The notes: a model not told the origin generated them from the letters alone. A stretch of 9,457 nt of DNA from DYGX01 sp035325905 (GCA_035325905.1 DAOKYY010000116.1:1-9457); one strand, 5' to 3'. Counted from the first letter of the stretch, positions 1-6,317 are shown. Numbers and translations are program-made.

Positions 1-293
1 TGCTGCAAGTCGTCGTCGAGCGTCACGATAATGTCATGATGCGCGGCGCGGATGCCACACAACAGCGCGCTGTGCTGGCCGGAGTTGCGCATCAGCTTGA
101 TGCCGCGCACCCAGGGATAGCGCGCCGCCAGCTCGCGGATGGTGTCCCAGCTTCGGTCGCGGCTGTCGTCTTCAACCAGAATCAGCTCGTAGCGATCGCT
201 GATCGTGGGCAGCACGGCGGCCAGGCGCTCGGCCAGCTCGCCGAGGCTCAACGCCGCGTTGTAAACGGGAACGACAACAGATAATGACCTCAT
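1..293 (-). CDS. Family 2 glycosyltransferase, N-terminal part (polyprenyl-phosphate sugar transferase type)
   Basis: Partial gene: 97 codons are visible and the rest lies beyond the left edge. Translated from ATG at 293 it begins MRSLSVVVPVYN, the first beta strand of the GT-A fold. It continues with VEDDS (residues 40-44, nucleotide-sugar binding), then GQHSAL (72-77), and the metal-binding acidic motif LDDDLQ at 92-97 at the edge. GQHSA followed by TLDDDLQ is typical of the DPM1/ArnC-like branch, which moves a sugar from a nucleotide donor to a polyprenyl phosphate at the inner membrane face. The visible part cannot show whether C-terminal membrane helices follow, so the donor sugar and exact subfamily are open. 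An AAGGA-type SD lies about 12 nt upstream on the minus strand (near 306-310), a little far from the start. The gene diverges from the hydrolase at 569. The family call is solid; the finer function is inferred. Confidence 0.9.
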   Translation of the reverse strand, partial: MRSLSVVVPVYNAALSLGELAERLAAVLPTISDRYELILVEDDSRDRSWDTIRELAARYPWVRGIKLMRNSGQHSALLCGIRAAHHDIIVTLDDDLQ

Positions 294-341
294 GCAGGTG
301 TAACGTCCTTCTGCACGCGCGGTGGATTCACGACAAAACGT

Positions 342-357
342 GCGCAGTGCACAGCGC
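342..357. repeat. Imperfect palindrome upstream of the glycosyltransferase
   Basis: The sequence is GCGC-A-GTGCAC-A-GCGC, symmetric in 14 of 16 positions about the central GTGCAC. It lies about 50-65 bp upstream of the glycosyltransferase start, in its likely leader or promoter. It could be a protein-binding site or an RNA hairpin. GC-rich DNA makes such dyads fairly common by chance, so confidence is low. Confidence 0.3.
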
Positions 358-360
358 GCA

Positions 361-378
361 CGGTAACGATTGTAACCG
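361..378. promoter_or_regulatory. Imperfect dyad CGGTAAC..GTAACCG overlapping a -10-like hexamer
   Basis: The 18-bp element has perfect outer arms CGGT/ACCG and 14 of 18 symmetric positions. The minus-strand hexamer TACAAT (374-369) lies inside it and would serve the glycosyltransferase gene. It can also be read as a near-tandem repeat GTAACGATT-GTAACCGATT (363-381). A repressor binding here would block the promoter, but no regulator can be assigned. Confidence 0.35.
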
Positions 379-468
379 ATTCGAATGCTCTGCCGCATGA
401 GACTTTGGGGGGATGGCGCGTGTCACCGGTGCCAGCCCACCGCCGCAACGCGTTGGGAGCCGCTGCGT

Positions 469-494
469 AAGAATAGCACGGTGATGTTATTCTT
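469..494. repeat. AT-rich inverted repeat upstream of the alpha/beta hydrolase
   Basis: Perfect 7-bp arms AAGAATA (469-475) and TATTCTT (488-494) extend inward as G-T, C-G and A-T pairs. This gives a 10-bp stem with a 6-nt loop (CGGTGA, 479-484). It lies 75 bp upstream of the hydrolase ATG in locally AT-rich DNA, which makes chance less likely than for the GC-rich dyads. It lacks a T run after the stem, so it does not look like an intrinsic terminator. An operator or a leader hairpin is more likely. Confidence 0.45.
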
Positions 495-568
495 CCGGCC
501 GCGACGGCACCGCGCACCTGCTTCGATCCCCCGCGCCGTCGCGTCCATGCCAAGCCGAGGACTCTGCC

Positions 569-1459
569 ATGCTGTCACGACTCCGTTTTCGCCGCCTACT
601 GCGCTGGGCGCTGATTCTGCTGGCGCTCGCTCTGATCGCGCTGTATCTGGCGCTCCCGCTCGTCTACGGCTTCTACGCGACGCGTTCCGCGCGGGCGGCG
701 GTTGGCGCTCCGCCATCCGGTTTCGGGGCCGTCAGCCTGACGACCGATGATGGCGTTCCGCTCGCGGCCTGGTACGCTCCGCCGCAGAACGGCGCCGCGA
801 TTGTGCTGGTGCATGGGTCGGGCGACTCGCGCGACGACGTTCGCGCCCATGCTGAAATGCTGGCGCGCAGCGGGTTCGGCGTGCTGGCGCTCGACCTGCG
901 CGGCCACGGCGAGAGCGGTGGGGACGCCAACCGCCTCGGCTGGCAAGGCTCAAGCGACGTGGGCGCGGCGGTGCGCTATCTTCAGTCGCGCGGGGAAGTC
1001 CGCGCCATCGGCGGGCTGGGGCTGTCGGTCGGCGGCGAGATACTGCTCGGCGCGGCCAGCGAATACCCGGCGCTGCGCGCGCTGGTCAGCGAGGGCGCGA
1101 CGTATCGCTCGCTGGACGAGTTCAAGGCGCTGCCGGAGCACCGTGGATTTATTAACAGCTTGCAGATTCGCATGCTGTCGCTGGCGGTGATGCTGTTCGG
1201 CGGCGGGCGCCCGCCCACGCCGATTCTTGACTCGATCATGGCGGCGCACGACATGCGCCTGCTGCTGATCGCGGCAGGGAATGAGAGCCAGGAGATCGCG
1301 TACAACGAGGCGTTCGCAGAGGCGGTCGCTACGCGCGCGGAGGTCTGGGTCGTGCCCGGCGCAGGCCACACGCAGGGCCTCAGCCGTTCGCCGGAGGAAT
1401 ACGAGCGCCGCGTGATCGGGTTCTTGAAGGAGACACTGCTCGACGCGCACGGCGACTAA
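569..1459 (+). CDS. Membrane-anchored alpha/beta hydrolase (BEM46-like serine hydrolase)
   Basis: The 296-residue protein starts with a short basic stretch (MLSRLRFRRLLR) and one hydrophobic segment at about 14-34. This fits an N-terminal signal anchor that places the hydrolase domain outside the cytoplasmic membrane. The catalytic domain shows the oxyanion motif LVHGSGDS (80-87), the DLRGHGESGG strand-turn (109-118), the nucleophile elbow GLSVG with Ser153 (151-155), and the catalytic His267 in GAGH. The acid is normally Asp in a GxxD motif after strand 7, but here the segment reads LLIAAGNESQE (232-242), so Glu239 is the best candidate. The family includes esterases, lipases and proteins of unknown substrate; none can be chosen here. 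GAGGA lies 7 nt before the ATG. The gene stands alone, diverging from the glycosyltransferase and converging on the nucleoside hydrolase. Confidence 0.88.
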   Translation: MLSRLRFRRLLRWALILLALALIALYLALPLVYGFYATRSARAAVGAPPSGFGAVSLTTDDGVPLAAWYAPPQNGAAIVLVHGSGDSRDDVRAHAEMLARSGFGVLALDLRGHGESGGDANRLGWQGSSDVGAAVRYLQSRGEVRAIGGLGLSVGGEILLGAASEYPALRALVSEGATYRSLDEFKALPEHRGFINSLQIRMLSLAVMLFGGGRPPTPILDSIMAAHDMRLLLIAAGNESQEIAYNEAFAEAVATRAEVWVVPGAGHTQGLSRSPEEYERRVIGFLKETLLDAHGD

Positions 1460-1472
1460 CGAGCGGAAAACC

Positions 1473-1514
1473 ACCGGCCCGGAAAGCGTCAAACCACAGG
1501 CTTTCCGGGCCGGT
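1473..1514. terminator. Probable bidirectional terminator hairpin between convergent genes
   Basis: The arms are 1473-1487 and 1500-1514. They form a perfect 15-bp stem (ACCGGCCCGGAAAGC paired with its complement) around a 12-nt loop. The hairpin starts 13 bp after the hydrolase stop and ends 6 bp before the stop of the minus-strand nucleoside hydrolase. The trailing T tracts are weak: TT-A on the plus strand, and GGTTTT a few bases beyond the stem on the minus strand. Position and stem quality support a terminator serving both genes. Confidence 0.75.
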
Positions 1515-1520
1515 TTACCG

Positions 1521-2480
1521 TCAGGCGGTGCGCGCCAGCGTCTCCATCAGCAGCGCGACGAAGCGCGCCCGGTCCGCGCCCAGCGCGACGTGCACATTCG
1601 GAGGCCGGTGCAGGCGGTTGAACACGTCGAACACGGTCCGCCCGACCGTCAGTTCGCCGGTTGTCTCGACGTCGCCGAACACATGCACGACCTCGCGCAG
1701 CACGCCCGGCTCGACGATCGACAGCACCGCCAGCGCGTCGTGCACCGGCGTATTGGCGCTGCCGGCGTATTCATCGTGCGTGGCCTGGTAGCCCGCGATG
1801 CGCTTCTCGATGAACTCCGCCGCTGCCTTTGCCGCCGGGGCGCCGAGCGCCCGCAGCGCGCCGCAATCGTCCCGCGAGACGGTCGCCTCGTGCGTCGCGT
1901 CCAGCGGCACGACCGTGATCGACGGGACGCCGCTCAGGAAGACGATCCGCGCTGCCTCCGGGTCCGCCCAGATATTGAACTCTGCCGAGGGGGTCGTGTT
2001 GCCGATGGCGTGCCCGCCGCCCATCAGCACAATCGCCGGGATGCGCTCGGCCAGGCGCGGCTCGCGCTGGAGCGCCGCCCCGACGTTGCTGAGCGGTCCG
2101 ACCGGCACCAGGATCGTCTCCGGCCCGGCCGGCGAGAGATAATACTCGATCAGGAAATCGACCGCGCTCTGCTCGCGTGCGTGCGAGGTCGCGGCGGGGA
2201 TCGGCAGGTGGTTGCCGTGGATCAGCGGCGTCTTGGTCTGGCTGCGCGGGACCGGGAAATCAGCGCGCATCAGCGGGGTGGACATGCCCTCGTAGACCGG
2301 GATGCTCACGCCGATGTGGTCGAACACGCGCAACGTGTTCTCGGTGCAAAACTCAACCGCGACGTTGCCGTTGACGGTCGTCGCGGCAACCAGCTCCAGC
2401 GCGGGGTGCAGCGCCGCGCACATCAGCGCGACGGCGTCGTCCGTGCCGGTATCGACATCCAGGAGAACTTTCTGCGTCAT
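1521..2480 (-). CDS. Inosine/uridine-type nucleoside hydrolase (IU-NH family)
   Basis: The 319-residue protein hydrolyses the N-glycosidic bond of ribonucleosides to a free base and ribose, for nucleoside salvage or use as carbon source. It has the full calcium-binding signature DVDTGTDD (8-15), the VNGN loop (36-39), the MGGG strand end (153-156), the EFN substrate-binding motif (167-169) in SAEFNIWADPEAA, and the late HDALAV motif (His247, Asp248). Asp248 normally completes the calcium site. Length matches the family (about 310-330). Substrate preference (purine, pyrimidine or mixed) cannot be read safely. No signal peptide is seen, so it is cytoplasmic. The ATG at 2480 begins a few residues before strand 1, as usual; its SD is weak (AGAGTGAG). 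It diverges from the GH3 gene and ends next to the shared terminator. Confidence 0.95.
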   Translation of the reverse strand: MTQKVLLDVDTGTDDAVALMCAALHPALELVAATTVNGNVAVEFCTENTLRVFDHIGVSIPVYEGMSTPLMRADFPVPRSQTKTPLIHGNHLPIPAATSHAREQSAVDFLIEYYLSPAGPETILVPVGPLSNVGAALQREPRLAERIPAIVLMGGGHAIGNTTPSAEFNIWADPEAARIVFLSGVPSITVVPLDATHEATVSRDDCGALRALGAPAAKAAAEFIEKRIAGYQATHDEYAGSANTPVHDALAVLSIVEPGVLREVVHVFGDVETTGELTVGRTVFDVFNRLHRPPNVHVALGADRARFVALLMETLARTA

Positions 2481-2491
2481 GGCTCACTCTT

Positions 2492-2505
2492 TTGTCTCGA
2501 AACAA
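2492..2505. promoter_or_regulatory. Candidate operator, CpG-centred palindrome TTGTCTCGAAACAA
   Basis: It is symmetric at 12 of 14 positions about a central C-G step, the usual design of LacI-family operators. It sits 11 bp upstream of the nucleoside hydrolase ATG, between the start and the candidate -10 at 2541-2536. A protein bound here would block that transcript. The half-site (TTGT-TCG) differs from the palindrome near the lacI gene (6159-6168), so a different regulator is possible. Confidence 0.4.
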
Positions 2506-2632
2506 GATAAAACGCGCCGCGTGCAGCGCGGGCTGAGTATACCGTGTTCCGCCAAAATCCTGGCGAAGCTGCGATACGGCGCGCATTGGTCAGAAGCGGG
2601 CGCTCAAGGGTATGATGGCAGGCGCGCTGACA

Positions 2633-2656
2633 TCACCGGTGGGATTCTCACCGTGA
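2633..2656 (+). repeat. Leader hairpin before the GH3 ribosome binding site
   Basis: TCA-(bulged C)-CGGTG pairs with CACCG-TGA around a 7-nt loop (2642-2648), giving 8 bp with one bulge. It ends 3 nt before the SD (2660-2666). It may be a regulatory RNA stem or an operator dyad. Short and GC-rich, so possibly chance. Confidence 0.25.
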
Positions 2657-2672
2657 AATGAGGTGACTTTCG

Positions 2673-5045
2673 ATGGCCCACGCGACCCCGCCCCTCTACA
2701 AAGACCCGGATCGCTCCGTTGAGGAGCGCGTGCAAGACCTGCTCGCGCGCATGACGCTGGACGAGAAGCTCGCCCAGCTGGGCAGCGCCTGGGTCTTCGA
2801 ATTGCTCGACGATCTGACGTTCTCGGAGGAGAAGGCGGGCCGCGTGATGGCCGATGGCATCGGGCAGATCACGCGCATCGGCGGGGCCAGCAACCTGCGC
2901 CCGGCGGACAGCGCCCGGATGGCGAATACGATCCAGCGTTGGCTGATCGATCATACGCGCCTGGGCATTCCGGCGATGGTCCACGAAGAATGTTGCAGCG
3001 GGTACATGGCGCTCAGCGCGACGTGTTTTCCACAGGCAATCGGCGTGGCGAGCACCTGGAACCCGGCGCTGGTCGAGCAGATGACGGCGGCGATCCGCGC
3101 GCAGATGCGGGCTGTTGGCGGGCACCAGGCGCTCGCGCCGGTGCTGGACGTGACGCGCGACCCGCGCTGGGGCCGCGTCGAGGAGACGTTCGGCGAAGAC
3201 CCGTACCTGGTGGCTGAGATGGGCGCGGCCTACGTGCGCGGCATGCAAGGCGACGACTGGCAGGCGGGCGTGGTGGCGACCGGCAAGCACTTCGTCGGCT
3301 ATGGCATGGGCGAAGGCGGCATGAATTGGGCGCCGGCCCACATTGGCCCGCGCGAGCTGCTGGAAGTTTACGTCTTTCCGTTCGAGGCGGCGATCAAGAC
3401 CGCCGGGCTGGCCTCGATTATGAACGGCTATCACGAGCTGGACGGCATCCCGTGCGGCGCGAACCGCGATCTGCTGACCGGCCTGCTGCGCGAGCGCCTG
3501 GGCTTCGAGGGCCTGATCGTCTCGGACTATCACGCGGTCGCCCAACTGGCGGAATATCATCATGTCGCGCGCGACAAGCAGGAAGCGGCGGCGCTCGCGC
3601 TCGAAGCCGGGATTGACGTAGAGCTACCGGGTACCGACTGCTACGGCGCGCCGCTGCGCGAGGCGGTCGAGCGCGGCGCAATCGACCCGGCGCTGCTGGA
3701 CGAGGCCGTCCGCCGCGTGCTGCGCGTCAAATTCGCGCTGGGGTTATTCGAGAACCCGTATGTAGCCGTCGAACGCGCCCCCGAGGTGTTCGATACCCCG
3801 GCGCAGCGCGCCCTGGCCCGGCAGATCGCGCGCGAGTCGATCGTGCTGCTGAAGAATAAGGGCGGCTTGCTGCCGCTGGATAAGACCATCGGCTCGATCG
3901 CGGTGATTGGCCCCAACGCGGATGTCGTGCGCAACCTCGTCGGCGACTACGCCTACCCAGCGCATATCGAGACGATCCTGGAGCAGCAGACCGAGAACCC
4001 GTCGGGCGGCAGGCGCCCGGAGCGGATCGAGCTGGTCGAGGATTTCGTGCCGATCATCAGCGTGCTGGAGGGCATCCGCGCGAAAGTGGGCGGCGCGCGG
4101 GTGCGCTACGCGCCCGGCCTGCGGACGGTGCTCGACGCATCGACCGAGGGGTTCGCCGAGGCGGTTGAGCTTGCGCGCGCAGCGGATGTGGCGATCCTGG
4201 TGGTCGGCGAGAAATCCGGCCTGACCGACGACTGCACCTGCGGCGAGGCGCGCGACCGGGCGGAGCTAGGGCTGCCTGGCGCTCAGCAGCAGCTGGTCGA
4301 GGCGGTCTGCGCGACCGGGACGCCCGTGGTCGTGGTGTTGGTCAGCGGGCGGCCCCAAGCGGTGCCCTGGATCGCGACGCACGTTCCGGCGCTGGTGCAC
4401 GCGTGGCTGCCGGGCGAAGAAGGCGCCAACGCGATCGCGGACGTGCTCTTTGGCGATTACACGCCCGGCGGCAAGCTGCCGATCTCCGTCCCGCGTGACG
4501 CCGGGCAAGCCCCGGTCTTCTATGGGCACAAGCTGTCCGGCGGGCGCTCGCACTGGAAGGGCGACTACGTCGAGCTGAGCGCCAAGCCGCTCTACCCATT
4601 CGGCTACGGCTTGAGCTACACGCGCTTTGAGTACGCCAACCTGCGGCTCTCGACCGGGCAGGCGCGCGCCGGGGAGACAGTCGACATCCGGCTGGACCTG
4701 ACGAACGCGGGCGAGCGACCCGGCGACGAGATCGTCCAGCTTTACACGCGGGACGTGGTGTCCAGCGTCACCCGCCCGGTGAAGGAACTCAAGGGGTTCA
4801 AGCGCGTGCCGCTGGCCCCCGGCGAGACGAAAACCGTGGTGTTCACGCTGGCGGTCAACCATCTGGCGTTTCTCGACCGGGCGATGCGGCACGCCGTCGA
4901 GCCAGGCGTGATCGAGGTCATGATCGGCGCGTCGTCGGACGACATCCGCCTGCGCGGATCGTTCGAGATCACCGGCGCGCCAGTCGAGGTCGGCGACGAC
5001 AAGGTGTATTTCAGCGCGGCGCGAGTCGAGCCGTCCGCGCGCTAA
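2673..5045 (+). CDS. GH3 beta-glycosidase (beta-glucosidase/beta-xylosidase type)
   Basis: The 790-residue enzyme is a retaining exo-acting beta-glycosidase. The N-terminal TIM-barrel has the substrate-loop motif HEECCSG (104-110), DPRWGR (163-168), KHF (205-207), and the nucleophile Asp285 in LIVSDYH. A linker leads to the alpha/beta sandwich with IARESIVLLKN (385-395), IGPNAD (412-417), and the segment CGEARDRAELGLPG (523-536), where Glu525 is the likely acid/base. SGRPQAVPW (558-566) and PGGKLP (598-603) follow. The C-terminal fibronectin-III-like domain (about 655-765) begins after PLYPFGYGLSYT (639-650). No PA14 insert and no signal peptide are seen, so it acts inside the cell on imported oligosaccharides or glycosides. 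Substrate could be glucosides, xylosides or others. SD GAGGTGA lies 6 nt before the ATG. Its stop overlaps the stop of the convergent lacI gene. Confidence 0.95.
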   Translation: MAHATPPLYKDPDRSVEERVQDLLARMTLDEKLAQLGSAWVFELLDDLTFSEEKAGRVMADGIGQITRIGGASNLRPADSARMANTIQRWLIDHTRLGIPAMVHEECCSGYMALSATCFPQAIGVASTWNPALVEQMTAAIRAQMRAVGGHQALAPVLDVTRDPRWGRVEETFGEDPYLVAEMGAAYVRGMQGDDWQAGVVATGKHFVGYGMGEGGMNWAPAHIGPRELLEVYVFPFEAAIKTAGLASIMNGYHELDGIPCGANRDLLTGLLRERLGFEGLIVSDYHAVAQLAEYHHVARDKQEAAALALEAGIDVELPGTDCYGAPLREAVERGAIDPALLDEAVRRVLRVKFALGLFENPYVAVERAPEVFDTPAQRALARQIARESIVLLKNKGGLLPLDKTIGSIAVIGPNADVVRNLVGDYAYPAHIETILEQQTENPSGGRRPERIELVEDFVPIISVLEGIRAKVGGARVRYAPGLRTVLDASTEGFAEAVELARAADVAILVVGEKSGLTDDCTCGEARDRAELGLPGAQQQLVEAVCATGTPVVVVLVSGRPQAVPWIATHVPALVHAWLPGEEGANAIADVLFGDYTPGGKLPISVPRDAGQAPVFYGHKLSGGRSHWKGDYVELSAKPLYPFGYGLSYTRFEYANLRLSTGQARAGETVDIRLDLTNAGERPGDEIVQLYTRDVVSSVTRPVKELKGFKRVPLAPGETKTVVFTLAVNHLAFLDRAMRHAVEPGVIEVMIGASSDDIRLRGSFEITGAPVEVGDDKVYFSAARVEPSAR

Positions 5046-6082
5046 GCCGACTCGCGCGGGATCAGCGCCCAGTCGCTTTCCAGCACGCGGCGCGGCCCGG
5101 TGACGCGGCCCTCGATGCGGTCGAACAGCGCCGAGGCCAGCTTGCGCCCGATGTCGACCGGGTCCTGGGCGATGGTGGTCAGCGTCGGGCTGATGATGGT
5201 CGCTTCGGGGATGTTGTCGAAGCCCATGATCGCGATGTCTTCCGGCACGCGGCAGCCCGCCGCGCGCAGCTCGAGGATCATGCCAATCGCCATCAGGTCG
5301 TTGAGCGCGAAGACAGCCTGCGGGCGATCCTTCAGCGCCGCGATCTGCCGTCCGGCCCGCCGCCCCGCTCCGAGCGAAAAATCCCCCTGGAACACGAAGG
5401 CCGGATCAATCGCCAGACCCGCCTCAGCCATCGCCTGCTCGTATCCCTGCCAGCGGCGAGGCCCGGGCGGGAACTCGTCTGGCACGCCGAGAAAGCCGAT
5501 CGACCGGTAGCCGCGCTCGGTGATCAGCCAGGTGATCGCGGCGCGGGTCGCTTCGCGGTCGTCGAGATAGACGATGTCTACTTCCGGGTGCCGGATGTGC
5601 TGGCCGAGCGCCACAAACGGCGTGCGGGTGGCGGTGATCAGGTGGTCGATCTCGTCTTCGCTGAGGTGAATCGGCACGGCGATGATGCCGTCAACCGGGC
5701 GGCGGATGACCGCCTCACAGAAGTGCTGCTCGCTGGCGTAAAGGTGGTCGCTGTTGGCGATCAGCACGTCAAAATCGTGCTGCCGCGCCACATCCTGAAT
5801 GGCGCGAGCGATGGGGTGATAGAACCCGTTGGAGATGTCCGCGATCAGCAGCGCGATCATCTGCGTGCGCTGCGTGCGCAGGCTGCGCGCGGTCATGTTC
5901 GGGCGGTAGCCGAGCCGCTCGACCGCCGCCAGGACCCGGTCGCGGGTGGCGTCGCTGACCGCGATCGTGCTGACGGAATTGTTCAGCACGCGCGAGACGG
6001 TTGGCTGAGAGACGCCGGCCAGCCGGGCCACGTCTTTCATGGTGACAGGTCGCGCGTGGCGGCCCGATGGGCGTTTGGTCAT
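5042..6082 (-). CDS. LacI-family transcriptional repressor
   Basis: Read from ATG at 6082 the protein has 346 residues, the family norm. The DNA-binding helix-turn-helix is at 15-34 (VARLAGVSQPTVSRVLNN at 18-35), followed by the GYRPNMTARSLRTQRT hinge region (59-73) that contacts the minor groove. The periplasmic-binding-like sensor domain includes ISNGFY (83-88), VDGIIAVP (130-137), DDREA (174-178), GFLGVP (196-201), NDLMAIG (261-267) and GFDNIPEA (287-294), and is expected to bind a sugar or related effector. The frame stays open up to GTG 6181/ATG 6178, but those starts add 33 residues of non-family sequence and run through a palindromic operator. The start at 6082 is therefore preferred, and ATG 6040 is possible. 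None of them has a clear SD. It diverges from the dehydrogenase operon, which it probably controls. Confidence 0.93.
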   Translation of the reverse strand: MTKRPSGRHARPVTMKDVARLAGVSQPTVSRVLNNSVSTIAVSDATRDRVLAAVERLGYRPNMTARSLRTQRTQMIALLIADISNGFYHPIARAIQDVARQHDFDVLIANSDHLYASEQHFCEAVIRRPVDGIIAVPIHLSEDEIDHLITATRTPFVALGQHIRHPEVDIVYLDDREATRAAITWLITERGYRSIGFLGVPDEFPPGPRRWQGYEQAMAEAGLAIDPAFVFQGDFSLGAGRRAGRQIAALKDRPQAVFALNDLMAIGMILELRAAGCRVPEDIAIMGFDNIPEATIISPTLTTIAQDPVDIGRKLASALFDRIEGRVTGPRRVLESDWALIPRESA

Positions 6083-6317
6083 GATGGTCTGCCGGAATAG
6101 CGGACGGGCCGGAGCCGGACGCCTGGGCGCGGGCGAACCCGTCAGCTCGTTGAAAATGATAACGTTATACGATTTCATCACACTATGTCGCGTAAGTCAA
6201 GAGCGCGGCGCGAAGTGACGCAAAGCGCGCTGGCTGCGCCGGTCTGCGGCGCGGTTTGGGAGTACAATAAGCGCCGAGGAATTCGCGGCACCCTTTCCAC
6301 CAGGAGGCAAGAGCAGT
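6083..6317. promoter_or_regulatory. Divergent control region of lacI and the dehydrogenase-GH36 operon
   Basis: This 235-bp stretch includes the palindrome at 6159-6168, embedded in an AT-rich island (about 6151-6178) that stands out from the GC-rich surroundings. On the plus strand a TACAAT -10-like hexamer (6263-6268) lies 49 bp before the dehydrogenase ATG, without a good -35. On the minus strand TATAAC (6169-6164) overlaps the palindrome, and TTGACT occurs at 6200-6195, although 25 nt is too far for a standard pair. AGGAGG (6302-6307) is a strong SD for the dehydrogenase, 10 nt before its ATG. The 33 codons between 6082 and 6181 are treated as non-coding leader. Confidence 0.5.
6159..6168. 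promoter_or_regulatory. Candidate LacI-family operator ATAACGTTAT
   Basis: This is a perfect 10-bp palindrome with a central CpG. It is flanked at nearly symmetric distance by TGAAA (6151-6155) and TTTCA (6173-6177), whose symmetry centre is only half a base away. Such AT-rich CpG-centred dyads are characteristic of LacI-family binding sites. It overlaps a minus-strand TATAAC hexamer and lies 76 bp upstream of the preferred lacI start and about 95 bp upstream of the plus-strand -10. Autoregulation plus control of the divergent operon is inferred. Confidence 0.6.

Larger units (their letters stand above)
294..568. promoter_or_regulatory. Divergent intergenic region between the glycosyltransferase and the alpha/beta hydrolase
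   Basis: This 275-bp gap separates two genes transcribed away from each other, so it should hold both promoters. I see no credible gene in it. It contains three dyads, listed separately at 342-357, 361-378 and 469-494. A TACAAT -10-like hexamer for the minus-strand gene lies at 374-369, inside the second dyad, but no good -35 is present at normal spacing. The SD of the hydrolase (GAGGA, 557-561) sits 7 nt before its ATG. Promoter positions are tentative. Confidence 0.5.
2481..2672. promoter_or_regulatory. Divergent promoter region of the nucleoside hydrolase and GH3 genes
   Basis: This 192-bp gap holds -10-like hexamers for both directions: TATACT on the minus strand (2541-2536) and TATGAT on the plus strand (2611-2616), the latter with a weak TTGGTC 19 nt upstream (2586-2591). 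Between them is a short dyad CGCCA..TGGCG (2550-2554 and 2561-2565). A CpG-centred palindrome is at 2492-2505, and a leader hairpin at 2633-2656 lies just before the GH3 SD. The plus-strand SD GAGGTGA (2660-2666) is strong. The layout suggests joint control of both genes, but the promoter boxes are guesses by eye. Confidence 0.45.

Noticed and set aside
363..381. Tandem near-repeat GTAACGATT/GTAACCGATT, considered as an iteron
   Set aside because: There are only two copies with no further units nearby. It is better described as part of the dyad at 361-378.
290..553. Small frames on both strands in the glycosyltransferase/hydrolase gap
   Set aside because: They lack ribosome sites, have no known motifs, and overlap the divergent promoter region and the AT-rich inverted repeat.
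950..1492. Minus-strand frame antisense to the alpha/beta hydrolase, reading through the terminator stem
   Set aside because: It has no domain and no ribosome site, and it contradicts the convincing hydrolase on the other strand.
1590..2510. Long open frame on the plus strand across the nucleoside hydrolase gene
   Set aside because: It is antisense to a complete gene with all family motifs. Its product is rich in Arg, Ala, Gly and His with no recognisable domain, as expected of shadow frames in GC-rich DNA.
2604..3563. Long open frame on the minus strand across the GH3 start
   Set aside because: It runs antisense through the GH3 promoter, SD and catalytic domain, has no known motif and is low in complexity.
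6234..6254. GC-rich hairpin GCGCCG/CGGCGC upstream of the MDR gene
   Set aside because: The core stem is only 6 bp of G and C with wobble extensions. It lies upstream of the candidate -10 and is easily explained by base composition.
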